Of a stretch of 64,000 nucleotides of DNA, positions 49,492 to 57,993 are shown piece by piece. Position 1 is the stretch's first letter, and every line of letters begins with the position of its first letter. The notes beneath the pieces were generated by a model that made no database searches, was not told the origin of the DNA, and was given only the letters and a program-made list of their open reading frames with translations. The position numbers were made by a program, and so were the translations under genes. The stretch is from Streptomyces nojiriensis (lineage in GTDB: Bacteria; Actinomycetota; Actinomycetes; Streptomycetales; Streptomycetaceae), in the NCBI RefSeq assembly GCF_017639205.1, contig NZ_CP071139.1, forward strand, positions 6,447,501 through 6,511,500, given 5' to 3'.

Positions 49492-50754
49492 ATGGGGGGC
49501 ATGAGCGACCGCCCAGCCCCCCTCGCCGATCCGCACCTCCTCTTCGACCCCGCGGCCGGCCTCCGGGACATCGTCATCCTCGGGTCCACCGGGTCCATCG
49601 GGACCCAGGCCATCGACCTCGCCCTGCGCAACCCGGACCGGTTCAGGGTCACCGCCCTGTCCGCCGCCGGCGGGCGGGTGGAGCTGCTGGCCGAGCAGGC
49701 CCGGCAGCTGCGGGTCGAGACCGTGGCCGTCGCCCGCGAGGACGTCGTACCGGCCCTGAAAGAGGCGCTGAGCGCCCGGTACGGGCCGTCCGAGCCGCTG
49801 CCCGAAATCCTGGCCGGTCCGGACGCCGCGGCCGAACTCGCCGCCTCCGAGTGCCACACCGTCCTCAACGGCATCACCGGTTCCATCGGCCTCGCCCCGA
49901 CCCTCGCCGCTCTGCGGGCGGGCCGGACCCTGGCCCTGGCCAACAAGGAGTCGCTGATCGTCGGCGGCCCGCTGGTCAAGGCCCTCGCGAAGCCCGGCCA
50001 GATCATCCCGGTGGACTCCGAGCACGCGGCGCTCTTCCAGGCGCTCGCCGCCGGCACCCGGGCCGACGTCCGCAAGCTCGTGGTGACCGCCTCCGGCGGG
50101 CCCTTCCGCGGCCGCACCCGCGCCGAGCTCGCGAGCGTGACCGTCCAGGACGCGCTCGCGCACCCCACCTGGGCCATGGGCCCGGTGATCACTGTGAACT
50201 CCGCGACCCTGGTCAACAAGGGACTGGAGGTCATCGAGGCGCACCTGCTCTACGACATCCCCTTCGACCGCATCGAGGTCGTGGTCCATCCGCAGTCCTA
50301 CGTGCACTCGATGGTGGAGTTCACCGACGGCTCCACGCTCGCCCAGGCCACCCCGCCGGACATGCGCGGCCCGATCGCGATCGGCCTCGGCTGGCCCGAG
50401 CGGATCCCGGACGCGGCCCCCGCCTTCGACTGGACCAAGGCCTCCACCTGGGAATTCTTCCCGCTGGACACCGAGGCCTTCCCGTCGGTGGGCCTCGCCC
50501 GGCACGTGGGCACCCTCGGCGGCACCGCCCCGGCGGTGTTCAACGCGGCCAACGAGGAGTGCGTGGAAGCATTCCTGGCAGGTCGGCTGCCGTTCACAGC
50601 AATCATGGATACGGTCTCTGCCGTGGTCGATGAGCACGGGACACCTGAGTCGGGAACCTCCCTGACGGTCCAGGACGTCCTAGAAGCGGAGGCCTGGGCC
50701 AGGGCCCGGGCGCGGGAGATGGCGGCACGGGCCGCCGTGGAGGCGCGCGCATGA
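49492..50754 (+). CDS. dxr: 1-deoxy-D-xylulose-5-phosphate reductoisomerase
   Basis: 420 residues. It makes 2-C-methyl-D-erythritol 4-phosphate, the first committed step of the MEP isoprenoid pathway. Motifs seen are the NADPH site ILGSTGSIGTQAI, ANKESLIVGG, the metal-binding VDSEHAALFQAL, SGGPFRG, and ITVNSATLVNKGLEVIEAH with HPQSYVHSMVEF. The start may be ATG 49492 or ATG 49501 (MSDRPAPL); neither has a clear ribosome binding site. Its stop overlaps the start of the metalloprotease (ATGA at 50751-50754), and ispG follows, so two MEP enzymes flank a membrane protease. Confidence 0.96.
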   Translation: MGGMSDRPAPLADPHLLFDPAAGLRDIVILGSTGSIGTQAIDLALRNPDRFRVTALSAAGGRVELLAEQARQLRVETVAVAREDVVPALKEALSARYGPSEPLPEILAGPDAAAELAASECHTVLNGITGSIGLAPTLAALRAGRTLALANKESLIVGGPLVKALAKPGQIIPVDSEHAALFQALAAGTRADVRKLVVTASGGPFRGRTRAELASVTVQDALAHPTWAMGPVITVNSATLVNKGLEVIEAHLLYDIPFDRIEVVVHPQSYVHSMVEFTDGSTLAQATPPDMRGPIAIGLGWPERIPDAAPAFDWTKASTWEFFPLDTEAFPSVGLARHVGTLGGTAPAVFNAANEECVEAFLAGRLPFTAIMDTVSAVVDEHGTPESGTSLTVQDVLEAEAWARARAREMAARAAVEARA

Positions 50755-52052
50755 CACTACTGATGACGGTGCTCGGGGTCGTTGTCTTCGCGGTCGGCCT
50801 GCTGGTCTCGATCGCCTGGCACGAGCTGGGGCACCTCTCCACGGCCAAGATCTTCGGCATTCGCGTGCCGCAGTACATGGTGGGCTTCGGGCCGACCATC
50901 TGGTCGCGGAGGAAGGGCGATACCGAGTACGGGATCAAGGCCATCCCGATGGGCGGCTACATCCGCATGATCGGGATGTTCCCGCCCGGCGAGGACGGCA
51001 AGGTCACCGCCCGCTCCACCTCGCCGTTCCGGTCGATGATCGAGGACGCGCGCTCGGCCGCGTACGAGGAGCTCCAGCCCGGGGACGAGAGCCGGCTTTT
51101 TTACACGCGCAAGCCGTGGAAGCGCGTGATCGTGATGTTCGCCGGTCCGTTCATGAACCTGATCCTGGCCGTGGCGATCTTCCTCACGACCCTGATGACC
51201 TTCGGGCTCAACACCCAGACCACCTCGGTCGCCACCGTCTCGGACTGCGTCATCCAGCAGAGCGAGAAGCGCGACAAGTGCGCCCCCGGCGACCCGGCCG
51301 CCCCCGCCAGGGCCGCGGGCCTCAAGGCGGGCGACAAGATCGTCGCCTTCAACGGCCGGTCGGTCGGCGACTGGTCCGCCCTGCAGAAGGACATCCGCGC
51401 CACCGTCGGCCCCGCCACGATCACGGTGGAGCGGGCCGGACAGCGCGTGGACCTCAAGGCGAACCTGATCGAGAACAAGGTCGCCAAGACGGACGGCAGC
51501 GGCCGGTACGTCAAGGACGAGTACGTCACCGCGGGCTTCCTCGGCTTCGCCCCCGCCTCCGGCTACGTCCCGCAGTCCTTCGGCCAGTCCGTCGAGCGCA
51601 TGGGCGAGATGATGGAAGCCGGCGTGCAGTCGCTGGTCGCCCTGCCCTCCAAGGTCCCGGACCTGTGGAACGCGGCCTTCAACGGGGCCGAGCGCAAGCA
51701 GGACAGCCCCATGGGCGTCGTCGGCGCGGCGCGGGTCAGCGGTGAGATCTTCACCCTCGACATCCCCGCCCAGCACCAGCTGGTCTTCTTCCTCAACCTG
51801 CTGGCCGGCTTCAACCTCTCGCTGTTCCTGTTCAACATGCTGCCGCTGCTCCCGCTCGACGGCGGGCACATCGCCGGCGCCCTGTGGGAATCGCTCCGGC
51901 GCACCGTCGCACGGGTCTTCCGGCGCCCCGACCCCGGCCCGTTCGACGTGGCGAAGCTGATGCCCGTCGCGTACGTGGTCGCGGGCCTGTTCATCTGCTT
52001 CACCCTGCTGGTGATGGTGGCGGACGTGGTCAACCCGATCAAGATCACCTAG
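50751..52052 (+). CDS. rseP: Site-2-type intramembrane zinc metalloprotease
   Basis: 433 residues. The zinc site HELGH is at residues 24-28 in the first helix. A PDZ domain occupies about residues 180-270 (RAAGLKAGDKIVAFNGRSV). The second half of the active site is NMLPLLPLDGGH in the penultimate helix, with the metal-binding Asp. Such enzymes cut membrane-spanning anti-sigma factors and other substrates after a first cleavage. It is translationally coupled to dxr. A terminator lies 29 bases after its stop, so ispG probably has its own promoter. Confidence 0.95.
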   Translation: MTLLMTVLGVVVFAVGLLVSIAWHELGHLSTAKIFGIRVPQYMVGFGPTIWSRRKGDTEYGIKAIPMGGYIRMIGMFPPGEDGKVTARSTSPFRSMIEDARSAAYEELQPGDESRLFYTRKPWKRVIVMFAGPFMNLILAVAIFLTTLMTFGLNTQTTSVATVSDCVIQQSEKRDKCAPGDPAAPARAAGLKAGDKIVAFNGRSVGDWSALQKDIRATVGPATITVERAGQRVDLKANLIENKVAKTDGSGRYVKDEYVTAGFLGFAPASGYVPQSFGQSVERMGEMMEAGVQSLVALPSKVPDLWNAAFNGAERKQDSPMGVVGAARVSGEIFTLDIPAQHQLVFFLNLLAGFNLSLFLFNMLPLLPLDGGHIAGALWESLRRTVARVFRRPDPGPFDVAKLMPVAYVVAGLFICFTLLVMVADVVNPIKIT

Positions 52053-52080
52053 TTTGCGGGGGCTCCGCCCCAGCGCTGAC

Positions 52081-52109
52081 GGAGCCGGGCACACATCGTG
52101 CCCGGCTCC
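52081..52109 (+). terminator. Terminator after rseP
   Basis: GGAGCCGGGCAC (52081-52092) pairs perfectly with GTGCCCGGCTCC (52098-52109) around ACATC. It lies 28 bases after the rseP stop. Confidence 0.8.
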
Positions 52110-52226
52110 CTACGTTCGGGTGGCGCACCCCTCGGATGCACGGGCCGCGCCCGGGTTGGCGTAATCTCGAAGCCTGGAGCCCGCCGATCTCGGGACCTTG
52201 ATCCACACCTTGGGGTTGCACAGCAG

Positions 52227-53384
52227 ATGACTGCCATCTCTCTCGGAATGCCGTCCGTACCGACGAAGCTTGCCGACCGCAGGGTCAGCCGCAAGATCCA
52301 GGTCGGTTCCGTGGCCGTCGGCGGCGACGCACCCATCTCGGTGCAGTCGATGACCACGACCCGCACCTCCGACATCGGCGCCACGCTCCAGCAGATCGCC
52401 GAGCTCACCGCCTCCGGCTGCAACATCGTCCGCGTCGCCTGCCCGACCCAGGACGACGCCGACGCACTGGCCGTGATCGCGAAGAAGTCGCAGATCCCGG
52501 TCATCGCCGACATCCACTTCCAGCCGAAGTACGTGTTCGCCGCGATCGACGCCGGCTGCGCCGCGGTCCGCGTCAACCCGGGCAACATCAAGCAGTTCGA
52601 CGACAAGGTCAAGGAGATCGCGCGGGCCGCGAAGGACGCGGGCACCCCGATCCGCATCGGCGTCAACGCCGGCTCCCTCGACGCCCGCCTGCTGAAGAAG
52701 TACGGCAAGGCCACCCCCGAGGCGCTTGTCGAGTCCGCGCTGTGGGAAGCCTCCCTCTTCGAGGAGCACGGCTTCAGCGACATCAAGATCTCGGTCAAGC
52801 ACAACGACCCGGTCGTCATGGTCAACGCCTACCGCCAGCTCGCCGCCGCCTGCGACTACCCGCTGCACCTCGGCGTCACCGAGGCCGGCCCCGCCTTCCA
52901 GGGCACCATCAAGTCCGCCGTCGCCTTCGGCGCGCTGCTCTCCGAGGGCATCGGCGACACCATCCGCGTCTCCCTCTCCGCCCCGCCGGCGGAGGAGGTC
53001 AAGGTCGGCATCCAGATCCTGGAGTCGCTGAACCTCAAGCCGCGCCGCCTGGAGATCGTCTCCTGCCCGTCCTGCGGCCGCGCCCAGGTCGACGTCTACA
53101 AGCTGGCCGAGGAGGTCACGGCGGGCTTGGAGGGCATGGAGGTCCCGCTGCGCGTCGCGGTCATGGGCTGCGTCGTCAACGGCCCGGGCGAGGCCCGCGA
53201 GGCCGACCTCGGCGTCGCCTCCGGCAACGGCAAGGGCCAGATCTTCGTGAAGGGCGAGGTCATCAAGACCGTCCCCGAGTCGAAGATCGTGGAGACCCTC
53301 ATCGAAGAGGCCCTGAAGATCGCCGCTCAGATGGAGGCGGACGGCATCGCCAGCGGCGAGCCCACCGTCGCGATCGGCGTCTGA
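52227..53384 (+). CDS. ispG: 4-hydroxy-3-methylbut-2-en-1-yl diphosphate synthase
   Basis: 385 residues. IspG reduces methylerythritol cyclodiphosphate to HMBPP with a 4Fe-4S cluster, the penultimate step of the MEP pathway. The N-terminal TIM barrel has SVQSMTTTRTSDIGATLQQI and VRVNPGNIKQFDDKV. The cluster ligands are CPSCGRAQVDVY (CxxC) and MGCVVNGPGEA near the C-terminus. The ATG at 52227 begins MTAISLGMPSVPTKLADRR; the frame further upstream lies in the rseP terminator region. It belongs to the dxr-rseP-ispG neighbourhood but is probably a separate transcript. Confidence 0.97.
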   Translation: MTAISLGMPSVPTKLADRRVSRKIQVGSVAVGGDAPISVQSMTTTRTSDIGATLQQIAELTASGCNIVRVACPTQDDADALAVIAKKSQIPVIADIHFQPKYVFAAIDAGCAAVRVNPGNIKQFDDKVKEIARAAKDAGTPIRIGVNAGSLDARLLKKYGKATPEALVESALWEASLFEEHGFSDIKISVKHNDPVVMVNAYRQLAAACDYPLHLGVTEAGPAFQGTIKSAVAFGALLSEGIGDTIRVSLSAPPAEEVKVGIQILESLNLKPRRLEIVSCPSCGRAQVDVYKLAEEVTAGLEGMEVPLRVAVMGCVVNGPGEAREADLGVASGNGKGQIFVKGEVIKTVPESKIVETLIEEALKIAAQMEADGIASGEPTVAIGV

Positions 53385-53386
53385 CC

Positions 53387-53427
53387 CTCGGGCTCGGCCC
53401 GCCCTGCGTCTCGGGGCTCGGCCCGCC
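53387..53427. repeat. Imperfect 17-bp direct repeat after ispG
   Basis: CTCGGGCTCGGCCCGCC at 53387-53403 recurs, with one extra G, at 53410-53427. It lies immediately behind the ispG stop. No function is evident. Confidence 0.7.
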
Positions 53428-53444
53428 TCCCGGCTTCGTCAGTG

Positions 53445-53484
53445 GCCCCGGTACCGTTCCCGCAGCTCGGGGGCGGTCCGGGGC
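53445..53484 (+). terminator. Terminator after ispG
   Basis: GCCCCGGTACCG (53445-53456) pairs with CGGTCCGGGGC (53474-53484) with one bulged T, followed by TCTTTCGTG. It lies 60 bases past the ispG stop. Confidence 0.6.
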
Positions 53485-53566
53485 TCTTTCGTGACCTCGG
53501 ACGCGGCATCCCCGGGCCCCGCCGGGTACAGTGCGGAGATCAGCAGACTTGCATGGTGAGGCCCCA

Positions 53567-54412
53567 GTGTTGACGCAGACCACCACCCGGGTCCTTGAGC
53601 CCAGTGATCTCGACGCCGCGATGGAAATCCTCGGACGCGCGCCGGTCGAGAACGCCTTCGTCACCTCCCGGGTCCAGGTCGCCGGACTCGACCCCTGGCG
53701 CCTGGGCGGCGAGATGTGGGGCTGGTACGCCGACGGCGAACTCCGCTCGCTCTGCTACGCGGGCGCCAACCTGGTCCCCGTCTGCGCCGGACCCGACGCC
53801 GTACGCGCCTTCGCCGACCGGGCCCGCCGCACCGGCCGCCGCTGCTCCTCCATCGTCGGCCCCGCCGAGGCCACCCGGCTGCTGTGGCAGCTCCTGGAGC
53901 CCAGCTGGGGGCCGGCCCGCGAGATCCGGTCGCACCAGCCGCTCATGGTGATCGAACGCCCGTCCAGCACGGTCGAGGCCGACCCCCGGGTCCGCCGGAT
54001 CCGCAAGGACGAGATGGACCTGATCATGCCCGCCTGCGTGGCCATGTTCACCGAGGAGGTCGGCATCTCGCCGATGGCCGGGGACGGCGGGCTGCTCTAC
54101 CAGGCCCGCGTCGCCGAACTCGTCGCCGGCGGCCGTTCCTTCGCCCGCGTCGACGACGGCAAGGTCGTCTTCAAGGCCGAGATCGGCGCCGCCACCGCCC
54201 GCGCCTGCCAGATCCAGGGCGTGTGGGTGGACCCCGAGTTCCGCGGCCTCGGCCACTCGGAGACCGGTATGGCCGCCGTCGTCGAATACGCCCTGCGGGA
54301 CGTGGCCCCCGTGGTCAGCCTGTACGTGAACGATTTCAACACCGCCGCGCGCGCGGCCTACCGCCGCGTGGGCTTCCGCGAGGTCGGCGCGTTCATGAGC
54401 GTCCTCTTCTGA
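53567..54412 (+). CDS. GNAT-family acetyltransferase with DUF4081-type N-terminal domain
   Basis: 281 residues with two acetyltransferase-like halves. The N-terminal half (residues 1-125) matches the actinobacterial DUF4081 group (EILGRAPVENAFVTSRVQ, CYAGANLVPV). The C-terminal GNAT domain has the acetyl-CoA motif A at QIQGVWVDPEFRGLGHSETG and motif B at LYVNDFNTAARAAYRRVGF. The usual R/Q-x-x-G-x-G/A reads RGLGHSETG, a slight variant. GTG 53567 follows GGTGAGG by about six bases. The substrate is unknown. It is conserved next to ispG and proS in Streptomyces, as I recall. Confidence 0.87.
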   Translation: MLTQTTTRVLEPSDLDAAMEILGRAPVENAFVTSRVQVAGLDPWRLGGEMWGWYADGELRSLCYAGANLVPVCAGPDAVRAFADRARRTGRRCSSIVGPAEATRLLWQLLEPSWGPAREIRSHQPLMVIERPSSTVEADPRVRRIRKDEMDLIMPACVAMFTEEVGISPMAGDGGLLYQARVAELVAGGRSFARVDDGKVVFKAEIGAATARACQIQGVWVDPEFRGLGHSETGMAAVVEYALRDVAPVVSLYVNDFNTAARAAYRRVGFREVGAFMSVLF

Positions 54413-54525
54413 CACCCGGTTCCAGCCCCCGGTTCCGACACCCGGCCGCACCTGATCCGAAAGGCGGGCCACGGACCCCTGCTGCGGCATTCCGGCAGCC
54501 CCGTACCGCGAAGTAAGGTCGCCGC

Positions 54526-55068
54526 ATGCTGCCTTCCGGAGTCCGAATCGGTCCCCTCGACCTCGCCGCCCGCGTGGACGAGGCCCTGCGCGTGCAGGCC
54601 GTCGCCTTCGGCCTCAGCGAGGAGGAGGTCGGCATCCGGCGCTACATCGTCCAGCGCCACATGACCTGCCGCGGCGCCCGCGCCCTCGGGGCGTTCGCCG
54701 AGGACGGCGCGCTCACCGGATTCGTGTACGGGATGCCGAACGACCGCACCCACTGGTGGTCCACCATCGTCGAGCCCTACCTGCGGGCCGGCGGGCACGA
54801 GGACTGGCTCGACGGCTCCTTCGTGATCACCGAGCTGCACGTCCACCCCGGCTTCCAGGGCCACGGCGTCGGCCGCGCCCTCATCACCGGCATCACCGAC
54901 GCCGCCGCCGAGCCCCGCTCGATCCTCTCCGCCATCGACACCGAGAGCCCCGCCCGCGGCCTCTACCGGGCCCTCGGCTACACCGACCTCGCCCGCCAGG
55001 TCCACTTCCCGAGCGCGAGCATGCCGTACGCCGTCATGGGCGCCACCCTGCCGCTGAGCAGGCCCTGA
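54526..55068 (+). CDS. GNAT-family N-acetyltransferase
   Basis: 180-residue single-domain GNAT protein. Motif A is VITELHVHPGFQGHGVGRAL, with the acetyl-CoA phosphate loop QGHGVG, and motif B is SPARGLYRALGYTDL. No substrate clue is visible. ATG 54526 is used; the preceding bases GAAGTAAGGTCGCCGC include a weak AAGG. It lies 113 bases after the first acetyltransferase and 42 bases before proS. The pair may be co-transcribed with proS, but that is inference. Confidence 0.88.
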   Translation: MLPSGVRIGPLDLAARVDEALRVQAVAFGLSEEEVGIRRYIVQRHMTCRGARALGAFAEDGALTGFVYGMPNDRTHWWSTIVEPYLRAGGHEDWLDGSFVITELHVHPGFQGHGVGRALITGITDAAAEPRSILSAIDTESPARGLYRALGYTDLARQVHFPSASMPYAVMGATLPLSRP

Positions 55069-55110
55069 AACCGGTACCGCGGGCCGCCGGGCCCCCGGTA
55101 ATCTCCCGAC

Positions 55111-56814
55111 ATGTCTACGCAACACGTGCAGCGCATGTCCCGCCTCATGGCCAAGACCCTCCGCGAGGACCCGGCCGACGCCGAAACCCTCAGCCATCGG
55201 CTCCTGGTCCGCGCCGGCTACGTCCGGCGCAGCTCGGCCGGGGTGTGGGCGTGGCTGCCGCTCGGCAAGCGGGTCCTGGACAACGTCTCGCGCGTCGTCC
55301 GCGAGGAGATGGACGCGATCGGGGCCCAGGAGGTGCTGCTCCCGGCCCTGCTGCCGAAGGAGCCGTACGAGGTCAGCGGCCGCTGGTCGGAGTACGGGGA
55401 CCTGCTGTTCCGGCTCAAGGACCGCAAGGGCGCGGACTACCTGCTCGGTCCGACGCACGAGGAGATCTTCACCCTCGTGGTGAAGGACCAGTGCACCTCG
55501 TACAAGGACCTGCCGGTCATGCTGTACCAGATCCAGACCAAGTACCGCGACGAGGCGCGGCCCCGGTCCGGGGTGCTGCGCGGGCGCGAGTTCCAGATGA
55601 AGGACTCGTACTCCTTCGACGTGTCCGAGGAGGGGCTGGAGGAGTCCTACCGGCTCCACCGCGAGGCGTACGTCCGCATCTTCGAGCGGCTCGGCCTGGA
55701 CCACCGGATCGTGTCGGCCGTGTCGGGCGCGATGGGCGGCTCGGCGTCGGAGGAGTTCTTGGCCCCGGCCGAGGCGGGCGAGGACACCTTCGTGGACTGC
55801 CCCTCGTGCGACTACGCGGCGAACACGGAGGCCGTGACCTTCGCCCTCGCTCCCGCCCCCGTCTCCGCGGAGCACCCGGCGCTGGAGGAGGTGGACACCC
55901 CGGACACCCCGACGATCGAGACCCTGGCCGCACACCTGGGCGTACCCGCCTCGGCGACGCTGAAGAACCTCCTGGTCAAGGTCGACGGCGAGATCACGGC
56001 CGTGGGCGTGCCGGGGGACCGGGAGGTGGACCTCGGCAAGCTGGGCGAGCATCTGGCCCCGGCGGTGGTGGAGTTGGTGACGGCCGAGGACTTCGAGGGC
56101 CGGCCGGACCTGGTGCGCGGCTACGTGGGCCCGCAGGGTCTGGAGAAGGTCCGCTACCTGGCCGACCCCCGGGTCGCGCCCGGCACTTCGTGGGTGACGG
56201 GGGCCAACCGGGCGGACACGCACGCCCGGAACGTCGTCTGCGGGCGGGACTTCGAGGTCGACCGCTACCTGGACGTGGTGGTCGTGGAACCGGGTGACCC
56301 CTGCCCGTCCTGCGGAGCGGGGCTCAAGCTCGACCGGGCCATCGAGATCGGGCACATCTTCCAGCTGGGCCGCAAGTACGCGGACGCCTTCGGGCTGGAC
56401 GTCCTCGGCCGCGAGGGCAAGCCGGTCCGGGTCACGATGGGCTCGTACGGCATCGGCGTCTCCCGCGCGGTGGCGGCGCTGGCCGAGCAGACGGCCGACG
56501 AGCGCGGCCTGTGCTGGCCCGCGGCGGTGGCCCCGGCCGACGTGCACGTGGTGGCGGCGGGCAAGGCGGTGCCGCTCGCGCTGGCGGAGGAGGCGGCGAC
56601 GGCCCTGGCCGCGGCGGGCCTGCGGGTGCTGCTGGACGACCGCCCCGGCCTGTCGCCCGGCGTGAAGCTCACGGACGCGGAACTGATCGGCGTGCCGTGG
56701 ATCCTGGTGGCGGGCCGCCGCTCCGCCGACGGGGTCGTCGAACTCCAGGACCGCGCCTCGGGCACCCGCGAGGAACTCCCCCTGACGGAAGCCCTGTCCC
56801 GCCTGACGCCGTAG
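55111..56814 (+). CDS. proS: Prolyl-tRNA synthetase, bacterial type with editing domain
   Basis: 567 residues, the usual length for the bacterial form with an inserted editing domain. Class II motif 1 is RAGYVRRSSAGVWAWLPLGKRVL, motif 2 is KYRDEARPRSGVLRGREFQM and motif 3 is VTMGSYGIGVSRAVAAL. The INS editing domain lies between about residues 230 and 390. A four-cysteine pair, CPSCDY near 230 and CPSCGA near 395, flanks it. It charges tRNA-Pro and clears mischarged Ala-tRNA-Pro. The ATG 55111 is unambiguous. The large inverted repeat downstream terminates it. Confidence 0.97.
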   Translation: MSTQHVQRMSRLMAKTLREDPADAETLSHRLLVRAGYVRRSSAGVWAWLPLGKRVLDNVSRVVREEMDAIGAQEVLLPALLPKEPYEVSGRWSEYGDLLFRLKDRKGADYLLGPTHEEIFTLVVKDQCTSYKDLPVMLYQIQTKYRDEARPRSGVLRGREFQMKDSYSFDVSEEGLEESYRLHREAYVRIFERLGLDHRIVSAVSGAMGGSASEEFLAPAEAGEDTFVDCPSCDYAANTEAVTFALAPAPVSAEHPALEEVDTPDTPTIETLAAHLGVPASATLKNLLVKVDGEITAVGVPGDREVDLGKLGEHLAPAVVELVTAEDFEGRPDLVRGYVGPQGLEKVRYLADPRVAPGTSWVTGANRADTHARNVVCGRDFEVDRYLDVVVVEPGDPCPSCGAGLKLDRAIEIGHIFQLGRKYADAFGLDVLGREGKPVRVTMGSYGIGVSRAVAALAEQTADERGLCWPAAVAPADVHVVAAGKAVPLALAEEAATALAAAGLRVLLDDRPGLSPGVKLTDAELIGVPWILVAGRRSADGVVELQDRASGTREELPLTEALSRLTP

Positions 56815-56854
56815 CCCTGCGCGCCCCGGCTTCCCGGGGCTCCGCCCCGGATTC

Positions 56855-56961
56855 CGCGCCTCAATCGCCGGCGGGGCTGGATATGTCCGGCCGGACCGGC
56901 ACGGAGCCGGCGGGCTGGGTTGCGCGGAGCACAATCTCAGCCCGCCGGCGATTGAGGCGCG
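56855..56961. repeat. Long inverted repeat between convergent proS and slipin genes
   Basis: CGCGCCTCAATCGCCGGCGG (56855-56874, continuing to GGCTG at 56879) is complemented by 56938-56961 (CAGCCCGCCGGCGATTGAGG then CGCG) with one bulge over 24 bases. It looks like a member of the CCTCAATCGCCGGCG palindrome family that is scattered in Streptomyces genomes, and here would serve both genes as a bidirectional terminator. Confidence 0.8.
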
Positions 56962-56985
56962 GGTCCGGGCAGAGCCCGGGAGGGG

Positions 56986-57951
56986 CTACTCGCGCAGCCC
57001 CTCCCGCTCCTCCTCCGGCGGGGGCGCGTCGAGCATCAGCCCGTCCACCGGCCCGCCGAGGGCGTCCGGCACCGGAGCTCCGTCGAGCGCATCCGCATCC
57101 GCATCGGTATCCGCGACCTCGGCCGGCCCGGGGCCTTCGGAAGCCGGGCCGGCCGGGGCCGGTTCCTCCCGCGCGGGCGTCGCCGCAGGCGGAGGGGCCG
57201 AGCGCTCGAGGAAGCGCAACAGCTCCACCGGGAACGGCAGCACCAGCGTGGAGTTCTTCTCGGCGGCGACCGCCACGATCGTGTGCAGCAGGCGCAACTG
57301 CAACGCCGCCGGCTGCTCCGACATGACCTCCGCCGCCTCGGCGAGCTTGTGCGAGGCCTGCAGCTCCGCGTCCGCGTTGATCACGCGGGCCCGGCGCTCA
57401 CGGTCCGCCTCCGCCTGCCTGGCCATCGACCGCTTCATCGTCTCCGGCAGCGAGACGTCCTTGATCTCGACCCGGTCGATCTGCACGCCCCAGCCCACCG
57501 CCGGGCTGTCGATCATCAGCTCCAGGCCCTGGTTGAGCATCTCCCGATTGGACAGCAGATCGTCCAGGTCGGACTTTCCGATGATCGACCTGAGGGAGGT
57601 CTGCGCCATCTGCGAGACGGCGAAGCGGTAGTCCTCCACCGCCACGATCGCGCTCGCCGGGTCGACGACCTTGAAGTACACGACCGCGTCCACCCGCACC
57701 GTGACGTTGTCCCGGGTGATGCCCTCCTGTGCGGGCACCGGCAGCGTCACGATCTGCATGTTCACCTTGCGGAGCCGTTCCACGAAGGGAACGATCGTCG
57801 TGAATCCGGGCCCGCGGACCTCCTCGCGCAGCCTGCCGAAGCGGAAGACCAGGCCCCGCTCGTACTGCTTCACCACCCGGGCGGCGGCGCCCACGTAGAC
57901 CACGACGCCCACACCCGTGGCGATGGCCGCTGTCAGCAGTTCTTCGACCAT
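56986..57951 (-). CDS. Slipin / SPFH-domain membrane protein
   Basis: 321 residues. One N-terminal membrane helix (ELLTAAIATGVGVVVYVGAA) is followed by an SPFH (stomatin) domain: VKQYERGLVFRFGRL, PGFTTIVPF, VDAVVYFKVVDPASAIVAVE and GWGVQIDRVEIKDVSLPE. A coiled-coil helix MKRSMARQAEADRERRARVI comes next, then an acidic Pro/Asp-rich tail of about 75 residues. Slipins oligomerise in membrane microdomains. There is no NfeD protease partner adjacent, which would be usual in an operon, so it acts alone here. It starts at ATG 57951, 42 bases after the phosphotransferase-like gene. Confidence 0.92.
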   Translation of the reverse strand: MVEELLTAAIATGVGVVVYVGAAARVVKQYERGLVFRFGRLREEVRGPGFTTIVPFVERLRKVNMQIVTLPVPAQEGITRDNVTVRVDAVVYFKVVDPASAIVAVEDYRFAVSQMAQTSLRSIIGKSDLDDLLSNREMLNQGLELMIDSPAVGWGVQIDRVEIKDVSLPETMKRSMARQAEADRERRARVINADAELQASHKLAEAAEVMSEQPAALQLRLLHTIVAVAAEKNSTLVLPFPVELLRFLERSAPPPAATPAREEPAPAGPASEGPGPAEVADTDADADALDGAPVPDALGGPVDGLMLDAPPPEEEREGLRE

Positions 57952-57993
57952 GACGGCCCCCTGCCGGACATACCTTGATATCTACGGTATGCC

